Part shown: piece after piece, positions 52,995 through 60,208 of the stretch | How positions within the stretch are numbered: position 1 is the stretch's first letter | Layout: each line of letters opens with the position of its first letter | Assembly: GCA_903900155.1 (NCBI GenBank) | Contig: CAIUMD010000055.1 | Location: 1 to 64,000, forward strand | Source of the DNA: an uncultured Caulobacterales bacterium | Lineage (GTDB): Bacteria; Pseudomonadota; Alphaproteobacteria; Caulobacterales; Caulobacteraceae | DNA length: 64,000 nt | Direction of reading: 5' to 3' | The notes under the pieces: generated by a model | What the model was told of the DNA's origin: nothing | Seen by the model: only the letters and a program-made list of their open reading frames with translations | Databases searched by the model: none | Position numbers and translations under genes: made by a program

Positions 52995-53152
52995 GCGGAC
53001 CGGGAACCGGACCGCTGGAGTTCGCATCAACCAAGGGGGGTGCGAAGGCGGCAGACTGGCTATCGCCAGTCTCAAGTCGGGGGGGCGTCGCCGCCTTCGC
53101 AATGTAGAAACGAGAGATCGCGCGAAGGGTTCCCGCTTTGCGCGCTTTTTTT
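52995..53152 (+). ncRNA. candidate structured small RNA ending in an intrinsic terminator
   Basis: No gene covers 52932-53272. Inside it lie a hairpin at 52995-53015 (GCGG/CCGC and CCGG/CCGG) and an outer 11-bp stem GCGAAGGCGGC (53042-53052) with GCCGCCTTCGC (53090-53100). The outer stem encloses AGACTGG/CCAGTCT (53053-53072). A strong terminator follows (9-bp stem 53119-53144, then seven T). The terminator is 190 bases past the last stop, so an independent small transcript or a structured 3' UTR is likely. No promoter was recognised. Confidence 0.45.
53119..53152 (+). terminator. intrinsic terminator with seven-T tail
   Basis: Stem CGCGCGAAG with CTTTGCGCG (one G-T pair), 8-base loop, then C and TTTTTTT. 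It isolates the upstream region from the SigT promoter at 53201. Confidence 0.85.
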
Positions 53153-53200
53153 GCCTGTTTCTTTTTGACGATTTTCGTGTGTTTCGAGGCTCTGGAATCC

Positions 53201-53225
53201 GGAACGACGGCGACGGCAAGACGTT
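53201..53225 (+). promoter_or_regulatory. EcfG/SigT promoter for two small membrane proteins
   Basis: GGAAC at 53201-53205, 16 bases, CGTT at 53222-53225. Exact consensus, 47 bases before the GTG at 53273. Confidence 0.78.
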
Positions 53226-53272
53226 GAAATGTCAGGCGGACACGTTGTTCGCCGGGGCAGGGGAGCAACGTC

Positions 53273-53461
53273 GTGATCCGGACATATATGGCCGAACATG
53301 GCGGTACGGTTTTCGTTTCGACGCCGAGCCAGCGTCAAAAAAGGATGCGTTCGCGGATCATGGCCCTGGTCGTGATCGCCGCGGTCGGCGCCTCGGCCGG
53401 GATGGTCCAGGCGTTCAATGACCGCGACCGTGCGGCCGCCGCCAACATGTGGACGCCATAG
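53273..53461 (+). CDS. small membrane protein, unknown function
   Basis: A 62-residue protein I do not recognise. One hydrophobic segment (about 29-47, IMALVVIAAVGASAGMVQAF) follows a basic stretch (SQRQKRMRSR), so the N-terminus is probably inside. The GTG start has AGGGGAG 7 bases upstream, and an exact SigT promoter precedes it. These support a real, stress-induced gene despite its small size. The next small gene begins 13 bases later with its own strong ribosome binding site. Confidence 0.65.
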   Translation: MIRTYMAEHGGTVFVSTPSQRQKRMRSRIMALVVIAAVGASAGMVQAFNDRDRAAAANMWTP

Positions 53462-53474
53462 GAGGTATGACATC

Positions 53475-53735
53475 ATGCCCGCCGATATTCATCATTCCAG
53501 CGCGCCTGAACGTGCGCCGCGCCTGAACGCCACCCGCGCCCGCCAGGGGCGCTGGGGCAAGCACGTGTTCTGGGTGCTGATCGTCTCGACGATCCTGGCC
53601 GCCATCGCCCTGTTCGGCGCCTGGACATACCGCGCCGGCGATCTGGCCGCGGTCGAGGTCAACAACGGAGCGAAGACGCCGGCCGAGGCTCAGCGGTACG
53701 ACACGCCGCAAGCGCCGGTGAAGCAGGCGCCTTAG
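53475..53735 (+). CDS. small single-pass membrane protein, unknown function
   Basis: An 86-residue protein I do not recognise. A basic N-terminal part (about 1-30) is followed by a membrane segment (about 31-53, HVFWVLIVSTILAAIALFGA) and a soluble tail rich in Ala, Pro and Glu. GGAGG 9 bases before the ATG supports the start. It is the second gene of the SigT-promoter operon that begins at 53273 and converges on phyR, from which it is separated by two terminators. Confidence 0.7.
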   Translation: MPADIHHSSAPERAPRLNATRARQGRWGKHVFWVLIVSTILAAIALFGAWTYRAGDLAAVEVNNGAKTPAEAQRYDTPQAPVKQAP

Positions 53736-53758
53736 GGCTTTAGCATCGTCTGAAAGGG

Positions 53759-53786
53759 GCGGCTTCCGAGAGGGAGCCGCTTTTTT
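53759..53786 (+). terminator. terminator of the small-protein operon
   Basis: Stem GCGGCTTCC, loop GAGA, GGGAGCCGC (one G-T pair), then six T, after the stop at 53735. Confidence 0.88.
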
Positions 53787-53812
53787 CATGCGCTAAAGCA
53801 CATCCGCCCAAC

Positions 53813-53841
53813 GAAAAACGGCCTCCCTTTCGGAAGGCCGT
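53813..53841 (-). terminator. terminator of phyR
   Basis: On the minus strand, stem ACGGCCTTCC, loop GAAA, GGGAGGCCGT, then TTTTCG. It lies 27 bases after the phyR stop. Confidence 0.85.
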
Positions 53842-53867
53842 CTCGGGGATCATTCGGGAGAAACCGC

Positions 53868-54671
53868 CTACGCGGCCTTGGTCTGGCTGCGGCGCGGGTG
53901 GAAGAACAGGGCCTGGCCGATCGCCGCCTTCACCGTTTCCGGCTGGAAGGGCTTGGTGATCAGGAAGGTCGGTTCCGGGCGCTCGCCGGTCAGCAGGCGC
54001 TCGGGGAAGGCGGTGATGAAGATCACCGGCACGTCCATGCGGCCCAGGATATCCTTGACCGCGTCGATGCCCGACGAGCCGTCGGCCAGCTGGATGTCGG
54101 CCAGAACCAGGCCCGGCGTGGCGCGGGCGACGGCGTCGACCGCTTCCCCGCGGGTGGCCGCGATGTCGATGACGTCGTGGCCCAGTTCCTTGACCAGGGC
54201 CTCGATATCGGCGGCGATGACCGGTTCGTCCTCGATGATCAGGACCTGGGTGGCCAGTTCGGCGTCGATCTCGGCCTGGGCGTCGGCGATCAGCCGTTCC
54301 ACCTCGCCGAAGTCGCAGTCCAGGATCTGGGCCGCCTCGGTGGGCGTGAAGCCCTCGAGCGCGGTGAGCAGGAAGGCCTGGCGCGACCGCGGGGCGATTC
54401 GCATCAGGCGTTGGGCGGCGTCATCCCCACCCGTCACGCCGTCTTCACGGCGGGCTTCCAGCTGGGCGCCGGAGCTGAGCCAGATGGCGTGGAACACGCG
54501 ATACAGCGCCACGCGCGGCGAAAGGTCGGCGTCCAGCGAGCGCTCGCCGGCGGCCAGGGCCTCGAGCGCCACGCGGACATAATGATCGCCCGTCGTCTGG
54601 TCGCCGGTCAGGGCGCGGGCGTAGCGGCGGATATACGGCAGATGCGGCGCCAGCCGAGCAAGAAGACTCAT
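53868..54671 (-). CDS. phyR: stress response regulator PhyR (anti-anti-sigma factor)
   Basis: A 267-residue regulator. The N-terminal half (about 1-125) mimics an ECF sigma factor (MSLLARLAPHLPYIRRYARA, FTPTEAAQILDCDFGEVERL). The C-terminal half (about 140-262) is a receiver domain with Asp192 (LVLADIQLADG), an acidic start (IIEDEPVIA) and a conserved Lys near the end (ITKPFQ). When phosphorylated, PhyR binds NepR and frees SigT. It is divergent from nepR-sigT-phyK and carries an exact SigT promoter, giving feedback. Confidence 0.97.
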   Translation of the reverse strand: MSLLARLAPHLPYIRRYARALTGDQTTGDHYVRVALEALAAGERSLDADLSPRVALYRVFHAIWLSSGAQLEARREDGVTGGDDAAQRLMRIAPRSRQAFLLTALEGFTPTEAAQILDCDFGEVERLIADAQAEIDAELATQVLIIEDEPVIAADIEALVKELGHDVIDIAATRGEAVDAVARATPGLVLADIQLADGSSGIDAVKDILGRMDVPVIFITAFPERLLTGERPEPTFLITKPFQPETVKAAIGQALFFHPRRSQTKAA

Positions 54672-54706
54672 GACCCCTCCCGATGCGGTGTCTTCGAAAA
54701 TCACTA

Positions 54707-54732
54707 AACGAACGGCAAAGCTACGCCGTTCC
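54707..54732 (-). promoter_or_regulatory. EcfG/SigT promoter of phyR
   Basis: On the minus strand, GGAAC (54732-54728), 17 bases, CGTT (54710-54707). Exact consensus, 36 bases before the phyR ATG. Confidence 0.78.
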
Positions 54733-54809
54733 GTCGAAGTCCGATAACGCCCCCTCAACTGAGCGGTTCCGCGAACAACAGAATTTTGACATCCTATGCC
54801 CAAGCTTAT

Positions 54810-54834
54810 GGAACTCGCTACGGAAAGCCACGTT
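54810..54834 (+). promoter_or_regulatory. EcfG/SigT promoter of nepR-sigT-phyK
   Basis: GGAAC at 54810-54814, 16 bases, CGTT at 54831-54834. Exact consensus, 43 bases before the nepR start. It implies autoregulation of the operon, as known in Caulobacter. Confidence 0.85.
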
Positions 54835-54877
54835 GTCGTCTGGCGGAAAGACATTCGGCCAAAGGGGGCGGACGCCG

Positions 54878-55090
54878 ATGCAAATGCAGTTCGGTGTCGA
54901 GGACATGATCGAACACGTACCCATGGAAGATAAACGCAAGAGCGCCGCGGCGCTGGATGAAGCCCGTCTGCGCCAGCAGGCGATCGGCGTGAAGCTGCGC
55001 CAGATGTTCGACGAGGTCGTCAACGAGCCGGTGCCGGATGAATTCCTCGACATCCTCCGCAAGGCCGAGCCGCCGGCGGGAGGTCGCTGA
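54878..55090 (+). CDS. nepR: anti-sigma factor NepR
   Basis: A 70-residue NepR that holds the general stress sigma factor inactive. The core helices are in QQAIGVKLRQMFDEVVNEPV, continuing as PDEFLDILRKAE, the family signature. The first 25 or so residues are variable; the start could be the ATG at 54878 or one of the later in-frame ATGs. It is first in the operon with sigT and phyK, which start 3 and about 600 bases later, and it lies under an exact SigT promoter. Confidence 0.93.
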   Translation: MQMQFGVEDMIEHVPMEDKRKSAAALDEARLRQQAIGVKLRQMFDEVVNEPVPDEFLDILRKAEPPAGGR

Positions 55091-55092
55091 GC

Positions 55093-55698
55093 ATGAGCGA
55101 ACCGCAAGTCGGCCGCTCGCCGCCCGACCCCGCCCGCGACAACCAGTTCAAACGTGAGCTGGTCACGCTGATCCCGCATCTGCGCGCCTTCGCCCGCACC
55201 CTGACTGGTGATCCCACCGCCGCCGACGACCTGGCGCAGGACGCCATGATGAAGGCGTGGGACGCCCGTGCGTCGTTCCAGCTGGGCACCAACATGAAGG
55301 CCTGGACCTTCATGATCCTGCGCAATCAGTTCTATTCCGAGAAGCGCCGCAGCTGGCGCCAGAGCCAGCTGGACCAGGAAGCCGCCGAGCGGACCCTGGT
55401 GGCGGTCGACGATCCCGAGGCGCCCGTGGCTCTGGACGAGCTGCGCCTGGGCCTTGGCATGCTGCCGGCCGAACAGCGCGAAGCCCTGATCCTGGTCGGG
55501 GCCGGCGGCTTCGCCTACGAGGAGGCGGCCGAGATCTGCGGCTGCGCCGTCGGCACGGTGAAGAGCCGGGTCAGCCGCGCCCGCCGGGCGCTGCAGGCCA
55601 TTCTCGAGGCGGGCGCCTATGATCGGGACGGCGGGTCGGCGAGCGACGCCATGCACGCCATCCTGGCCGACGCGGAGCGGTTGAGCTCCCTGCGGTGA
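55093..55698 (+). CDS. sigT: general stress sigma factor EcfG/SigT
   Basis: A 201-residue ECF sigma factor of the EcfG group. Region 2 (about 20-90) includes FARTLTGDPTAADDLAQDAM and MKAWDAR; region 4 (about 120-175) includes LPAEQREALILVGAGGFAYE and a helix-turn-helix with CAVGTVKSRVSRARRAL. It drives the general stress response (osmotic, oxidative, desiccation) from GGAAC-CGTT promoters, eight of which lie nearby. It is released when PhyR titrates NepR. Its stop overlaps the phyK start (GTGA). Confidence 0.97.
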   Translation: MSEPQVGRSPPDPARDNQFKRELVTLIPHLRAFARTLTGDPTAADDLAQDAMMKAWDARASFQLGTNMKAWTFMILRNQFYSEKRRSWRQSQLDQEAAERTLVAVDDPEAPVALDELRLGLGMLPAEQREALILVGAGGFAYEEAAEICGCAVGTVKSRVSRARRALQAILEAGAYDRDGGSASDAMHAILADAERLSSLR

Positions 55699-57389
55699 AT
55701 GCCCTCGCCGGCCGCGCCGCGCAGGCCGTAACCTCCATCCGCGTTCGCCTGGCCGTGGCCGTGGTCGTGGCCTTGCTGCCCGTGCTGCTGCTCGGTATCG
55801 CGCAGTCGATCTTCGCCTTCCGGGCGGAGGCCGATGCGCGCCGCCAGAGCCTGGAGCTGGCCGCCGGTCACAGCGCCACCCTCGCCCGCTACAATATCGA
55901 AGCCGCCGGGGTGTTGCTGCAGACCCTGGGCCCCGGCTCGGTGGGCCTGGAGTGCGCCCAGCGGCTGGCCGATGTTCGCGCGCGGCTTAACGGCTATGCC
56001 AATCTGATCCGCTTCGACAGCCGGGGGCGGGTGGCCTGCGCGGCCGCCACCACGCCCTATGACGTCCAGCGCGGCGCACGGCCGTGGTTCCAGTCGCTGC
56101 GCAACGGGGCCAAGATGGTGGTCGCCGCCGATCCCGGCGCGGTCTATGCCAATGAGCCGGCGGTGTTGGCCGCCGTGCGCGCCGGCGCGCCCGAGCGCTT
56201 CGACGGCGCCATGGCGGCCGTGCTCACCCTCGGCGACCTGAAGCTGGAGACCGCCAGCCGCTTCATGCCCGGCGGCGCCGAGGTGGCCCTGGCCGACAGC
56301 AACGGCCGAATCTTCGCCGCCACCGACCCCAAGGCCTTCGAAGCGGTCTCCGCGCGTTGGCGCCAGGAGGCGGCCAGGGATGGCTCGGCCTTGTGGACGG
56401 GTCGCGACCTGGAAAAGCGCGAACGCAACTACTCGGCCGCGCCGTTGGTCGAGGACAATGTTTTCGTGGTGCTGTCCGCGCCGACGCCCGGCCTGGTGTC
56501 CTGGGCCTGGATCAATCCGATTTCGCGGATGATGTTGCCGCTGCTGGCCTTCTTCATGGCCCTGGCTGCGGTGCTTTGGGTCGCCGAGCGCGGCGTGGTG
56601 CGTTGGATCGTCTATCTGCAACGCGTCGCCGCCATCTACGCCCGCGGCCGTTTCTCCGTGCGGCCTTTGCAAGCCGAGCGCGCGCCGCCCGAGATCCGCG
56701 AACTGGCCAACACCCTGGACGCCATGGCGGGCGCGATCGTCACCCGCGACGCCTCGCTGATGGACAGCCTGGCCGAGAAGGACGCGCTGATGCGCGAGAT
56801 CCATCACCGGGTGAAGAACAACCTGCAGATCATCACCTCGCTGCTCAACATGCAGCAGCGGGCGCTGGCGGATCCGGCGGCCAAGGCGGCGATGAACGAC
56901 ACGCGCCAGCGGATCACGGCCCTGGCCCAGATCTATCGCGCCCTCTACCAGGGGCCGGACCTCAAGCGGGTGGACCTGCGGCCGTTCCTGGAGGAGCTGA
57001 CCGCCCAGCTCCTGGCCAACGACATGACCACCTCGCCGCTGGTGCGGACCGAGGTGCACGCCGACCCGCTGGTCATCGATCCCGACCGCCTGGCGCCGAT
57101 CGCCTTGTTCGCGGTCGAGGCCATCACCAACGCCCAGAAGCACGCCTTCGGTCCCAATGGCGGCAAGCTGGAGGTCGGCTTCCACGTGCGCGGCGAAGAG
57201 GCCGAGCTGTCGATCAGCGACGATGGTCCCGGCGCGGCCGAAAGCCTGGGCGGCGGGGTCGGCCGCACCCTGATGACCGCCTTCGCCCGCCAGCTGCGCG
57301 GCAAGGTCACGTTCGAGAGCCACGAGCCGCGCGGCCTGACGGTGCGGCTGATTTTCCCGACGCCGCAAGCCTTGAACGCGGCCGCTTGA
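55695..57389 (+). CDS. phyK: sensor histidine kinase PhyK (HisKA_2/HWE-type)
   Basis: A 564-residue membrane kinase that controls PhyR. A membrane segment at about 15-40 and a second near 270-290 enclose a periplasmic sensor domain (about 45-265). A HAMP-like linker follows, then a HisKA_2 domain with IHHRVKNNLQIITSLLNMQQ (phosphorylated His371) and a C-terminal ATPase domain with N-box EAITNAQKHAFG. The GTG start overlaps the sigT stop. Position and layout match the known Caulobacter PhyK, which has an extracytoplasmic sensor. Confidence 0.93.
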   Translation: MNALAGRAAQAVTSIRVRLAVAVVVALLPVLLLGIAQSIFAFRAEADARRQSLELAAGHSATLARYNIEAAGVLLQTLGPGSVGLECAQRLADVRARLNGYANLIRFDSRGRVACAAATTPYDVQRGARPWFQSLRNGAKMVVAADPGAVYANEPAVLAAVRAGAPERFDGAMAAVLTLGDLKLETASRFMPGGAEVALADSNGRIFAATDPKAFEAVSARWRQEAARDGSALWTGRDLEKRERNYSAAPLVEDNVFVVLSAPTPGLVSWAWINPISRMMLPLLAFFMALAAVLWVAERGVVRWIVYLQRVAAIYARGRFSVRPLQAERAPPEIRELANTLDAMAGAIVTRDASLMDSLAEKDALMREIHHRVKNNLQIITSLLNMQQRALADPAAKAAMNDTRQRITALAQIYRALYQGPDLKRVDLRPFLEELTAQLLANDMTTSPLVRTEVHADPLVIDPDRLAPIALFAVEAITNAQKHAFGPNGGKLEVGFHVRGEEAELSISDDGPGAAESLGGGVGRTLMTAFARQLRGKVTFESHEPRGLTVRLIFPTPQALNAAA

Positions 57390-57394
57390 TTTCC

Positions 57395-57419
57395 GGAACC
57401 CAGCTTCGCCGCTGGCGTT
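57395..57419 (+). promoter_or_regulatory. EcfG/SigT promoter of entericidin-like gene
   Basis: GGAAC at 57395-57399, 16 bases, CGTT at 57416-57419. Exact consensus, 62 bases before the ATG. Confidence 0.78.
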
Positions 57420-57481
57420 CTCTGGAGGCACTTATTTACACGCGCCCCTGCTCACGGACCGGGGCCATTGCGGAGAAGACC

Positions 57482-57616
57482 ATGCGTAAGCTCGTGATTA
57501 TCGCCGCCGCCCTGGCGTCCCTGTCGGTCGCGGCCTGCAACACCGTCGAAGGCGCCGGCAAGGACGTCTCGTCGGCTGGCCGCGCCGTCAGCGACACGGC
57601 CAAGGACGCCAAGTAA
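57482..57616 (+). CDS. entericidin-like small lipoprotein
   Basis: A 44-residue protein of the entericidin A/B type: a signal peptide ending in the lipobox LSVAAC (Cys19), then NTVEGAGKDVSSAGRAVSDT. The mature part is about 26 residues, amphipathic and Ala/Lys-rich. E. coli entericidins are a bacteriolytic lipoprotein and its antidote under stationary-phase control; only one such gene is visible here. An exact SigT promoter and a strong terminator frame it as a single-gene stress transcript. Confidence 0.88.
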   Translation: MRKLVIIAAALASLSVAACNTVEGAGKDVSSAGRAVSDTAKDAK

Positions 57617-57641
57617 GGCGTTTCGACCTCCTGATTGCGAG

Positions 57642-57671
57642 AGGCCCGCCGGTTCCGCCGGCGGGCCTTTT
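57642..57671 (+). terminator. terminator of entericidin-like gene
   Basis: Perfect 11-bp stem AGGCCCGCCGG, loop TTCCG, CCGGCGGGCCT, followed by TTTGT. Confidence 0.88.
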
Positions 57672-57786
57672 GTCTTTCAGCCGCCAACGAACTGTTTCGT
57701 CATTGCAACCTAGAGGCGGTTATCCGCCATCGGACTGAAAACTTGCGCGCTCAAGCTCTCGGCATAGATCGAGGGGATCGAGGCGC

Positions 57787-58878
57787 TTGTCCGCCAACAA
57801 CACCATCTTCGTGCACAGCGGCTGGCGCTGCTCCAGCACCTATGTGTGGAGCCGCTTCCGGGCGCTGCCCGGCGTGCGCGCCTATTACGAACCCTGGCAC
57901 GAGCAACTGGCGCGGGTGACCGCCCTGACCATCAACGCCGAGACCCCCGACAACAGCGGCCTGCGCCATCCGGGCGGGACCGATCCTTATCTCAAGGAGT
58001 TCGAGGTCGTGCTGGACCCGGCGGGGGGGCTCAAGGGCTTCCAGGCCGGCTACGCCCTGGACCGCTTCTGGATCGAGCCCGAGGCCAGCGACCTGGGCCA
58101 GCAGGCCTATGTCGAGGGCCTGATCGGCGCGGCCCGCGAGCGCGGCGAGACGCCGGTGCTGGCCTGCTGCCGCACCCTGGGCCGCGTGGGCTGGCTCAAG
58201 CGGCGGTTCGGCGGATTCCACGTCATGCTGGTGCGCGATCCCGTCCAGCAGTGGCTGTCGTTCTATTCGCTGCGCAAGCGCCCCCGGCCGACCTATTTCG
58301 AGCTCTGCCACTACGTTCTGCTGTCGGAGATGGCGGGGGCCGAGGACCTGTCGCGCACGCTGCTGGGCCAGGACTTCGCCGGCGAAGGCTCGCTGGACCA
58401 GCGCCTGGCCGCCGTGCGCGGCCGCCTCAAGCGCGCCCCGGCCAGCGTCTCGTTCCAGGCCTTCCTGGCGGTGTGGCTGCGCTCGTATCTGAAGGCGTTG
58501 CCCGAGGCTGACCTGGTCGTCGACGTCGACCGCCTGGCCCGCGACCAGGCCTATGCCCGCGAGGTCGAGGCGGCGATCGAGGCCGGCTGCGGCCTGCGCC
58601 CCGACTTCTCCGACTGCCGCGCCCCGGCCCCGCACGGCATCGCCCCGCCGGTGCAGTGGCGCAAGGCCGCGCGCGAGGTGGTCGACCTGATGGACCTGCA
58701 CGGGGCGATCGTGGGCCGGGAAGCCCACCCGATCCTGTTCCGCAAGCTGGCCCCCGCCTTCGCGGCGGTGACGCCGGCGCCGGTCAGCGGCGTGAAGAAG
58801 CTGGAAGAGGCCGTCGGCGGCCTGTTCGGCGGCGCAGCGGTGACCCGCGCCCCCGCGAAAGCCCCAAGGGCGCGCTAG
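57787..58878 (+). CDS. sulfotransferase-like protein, unknown substrate
   Basis: A 363-residue protein only partly recognisable. The N-terminus TIFVHSGWRCSSTYVWSRFR resembles the phosphate-binding loop of sulfotransferases, and VMLVRDPVQQWLSFYSLRKR resembles their second nucleotide-binding strand (RDP...S). No membrane segment or signal is seen. The start is TTG at 57787 with GAGG upstream, which is not certain. No linked biosynthetic genes are visible, so the acceptor is unknown. Confidence 0.6.
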   Translation: MSANNTIFVHSGWRCSSTYVWSRFRALPGVRAYYEPWHEQLARVTALTINAETPDNSGLRHPGGTDPYLKEFEVVLDPAGGLKGFQAGYALDRFWIEPEASDLGQQAYVEGLIGAARERGETPVLACCRTLGRVGWLKRRFGGFHVMLVRDPVQQWLSFYSLRKRPRPTYFELCHYVLLSEMAGAEDLSRTLLGQDFAGEGSLDQRLAAVRGRLKRAPASVSFQAFLAVWLRSYLKALPEADLVVDVDRLARDQAYAREVEAAIEAGCGLRPDFSDCRAPAPHGIAPPVQWRKAAREVVDLMDLHGAIVGREAHPILFRKLAPAFAAVTPAPVSGVKKLEEAVGGLFGGAAVTRAPAKAPRAR

Positions 58879-58895
58879 CGCGCCCGTTCTCGAAA

Positions 58896-59729
58896 CTATG
58901 CCGCCGCGGCGGTTCGCACGGACGGATCGCGCAGGTAGATCCCGGTCTCGCCCGGCGCGGCCGACAGCATGTCGTCCATCTCGCCGATATCGTCTTCCGG
59001 ATCGACCACCAGCACGCCGTCGTTCGGCAGCAGCGCCGTCAGCGCCTGAACCACCTTGCTCCGCAGCGACGCGTCCATGCCGCGCAGCACGCCGCGCAGC
59101 AGGATGACGTCGAAGCGCCCCATGACCGACAGGTCGGCCAGCAGGTTGATCCGCTTCCAGCGCACCATCTGGCGGATGCGCGGCGAGATCGCCCAGGTGT
59201 CGTCGTGATTTTCGAAATACTTGATCAGGAGCCGGATCGGCAGGCCGCGCTGGACCTCGAACTGGGTGTAGATCCCGGCCTGAGCCTTTTCCAGCGAGCG
59301 CTCGGAGAGGTCCGAACCGAAGAATTCGAAGCGCGTGCCGGTCGCCAGGCCCGTCGACTCATTGGCGGCCATGGCGATCGAATAGACCTCCTGGCCGGTG
59401 GCGCAGGCGGCGCTCCAGATGCGGATCGGGGCTTCGCGGCGGCGCTGCGACAGGGCGGGCAGCACGTTGTCGCGCAGCTGGGCGAAGGCCTCGCGGCCGC
59501 GGAAGAAGGTGGTCTCGCTGCGACACAGGGCCTCGACCACGGCCCAGATCAGGCGTTCCTCGCGCTGGGCGCGCAGGGCCGCGATCAGGGCGTCGATCGA
59601 ATCGTAGCCCTCGCGCCGCGCCAGCGGCGAGAGACGGCTCTCGACCAGATAAGGCTTTTCGGTCTCGACCCGCGCGCCGGCGCGGGCGCGGCCCAGGGCC
59701 GCCAGCAGGTCCATGTCCTCGGGCGTCAC
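58896..59729 (-). CDS. cheR: CheR-type protein-glutamate methyltransferase
   Basis: A 277-residue CheR-family methyltransferase that would methylate chemoreceptor glutamates using S-adenosylmethionine. The N-terminal helical domain (about 1-75) is followed by SETTFFRGREAF and IRIWSAACATGQEVYSIAM (SAM-binding), then FFGSDLSERSLEKAQAGIYT and RFDVILLRGVL. The last departs from the usual CRNVL motif (LRGVL), so methyltransferase specificity may differ. The GTG start overlaps the stop of the CheY-like gene (GTGA). No chemoreceptor or CheA gene is nearby. Confidence 0.87.
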   Translation of the reverse strand: MTPEDMDLLAALGRARAGARVETEKPYLVESRLSPLARREGYDSIDALIAALRAQREERLIWAVVEALCRSETTFFRGREAFAQLRDNVLPALSQRRREAPIRIWSAACATGQEVYSIAMAANESTGLATGTRFEFFGSDLSERSLEKAQAGIYTQFEVQRGLPIRLLIKYFENHDDTWAISPRIRQMVRWKRINLLADLSVMGRFDVILLRGVLRGMDASLRSKVVQALTALLPNDGVLVVDPEDDIGEMDDMLSAAPGETGIYLRDPSVRTAAAA

Positions 59730-60091
59730 AGCAGACCCGCCTCGGCGAACTTCGCCTCGATGATGTCGCCGTCGAACGGCTTCATGATGTACTCGTCCGC
59801 CCCGGCCTCGAGGGCGGTGCGGATGTGGTCGACGCTGTTCTCGACCGTGCAGAAGACGACCTTGGGCGCGGTTCCGCCCGGTTCGCCGCGCAGCTGGCGC
59901 AGGAACTCGATGCCGTTCATCACCGGCATGTTCCAGTCGAGCAGCACCGCGTCGGGCATGGCCGCGCGGCACCACGCCAGGGCCTCCATGCCATCGGCGG
60001 CCTCGGCGATCTCGAAGCCGATGTCCTCGAGGACTCGGCGGGCGACCTTGCGGATCACCCGGCTGTCGTCGACCACCAGACAGGTCTTCAC
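59726..60091 (-). CDS. CheY-like single-domain response regulator
   Basis: A 121-residue receiver protein. Acidic residues DD (LVVDDSR, Asp8-9), the phosphorylated Asp52 (VLLDWNMP), Thr (FCTVEN) and Lys (IMKPF) are all present. It has no output domain, so it works by protein contact. The GTG at 60091 is chosen because GGAG lies 6 bases upstream. It forms a coupled pair with the CheR-like gene downstream and lies just downstream of chpT on the same strand. Confidence 0.9.
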   Translation of the reverse strand: MKTCLVVDDSRVIRKVARRVLEDIGFEIAEAADGMEALAWCRAAMPDAVLLDWNMPVMNGIEFLRQLRGEPGGTAPKVVFCTVENSVDHIRTALEAGADEYIMKPFDGDIIEAKFAEAGLL

Positions 60092-60208
60092 GGCATGCTC
60101 CAAATCAGACCGTCATCGTGCGAGCGGTCTGGTTAAGGAGCGGTTTGCCGAACCTCAGTTTGGGGTGCGGCAAATGTAACTTTTATGGCAGAGCTTGTGC
60201 CGGAACCC

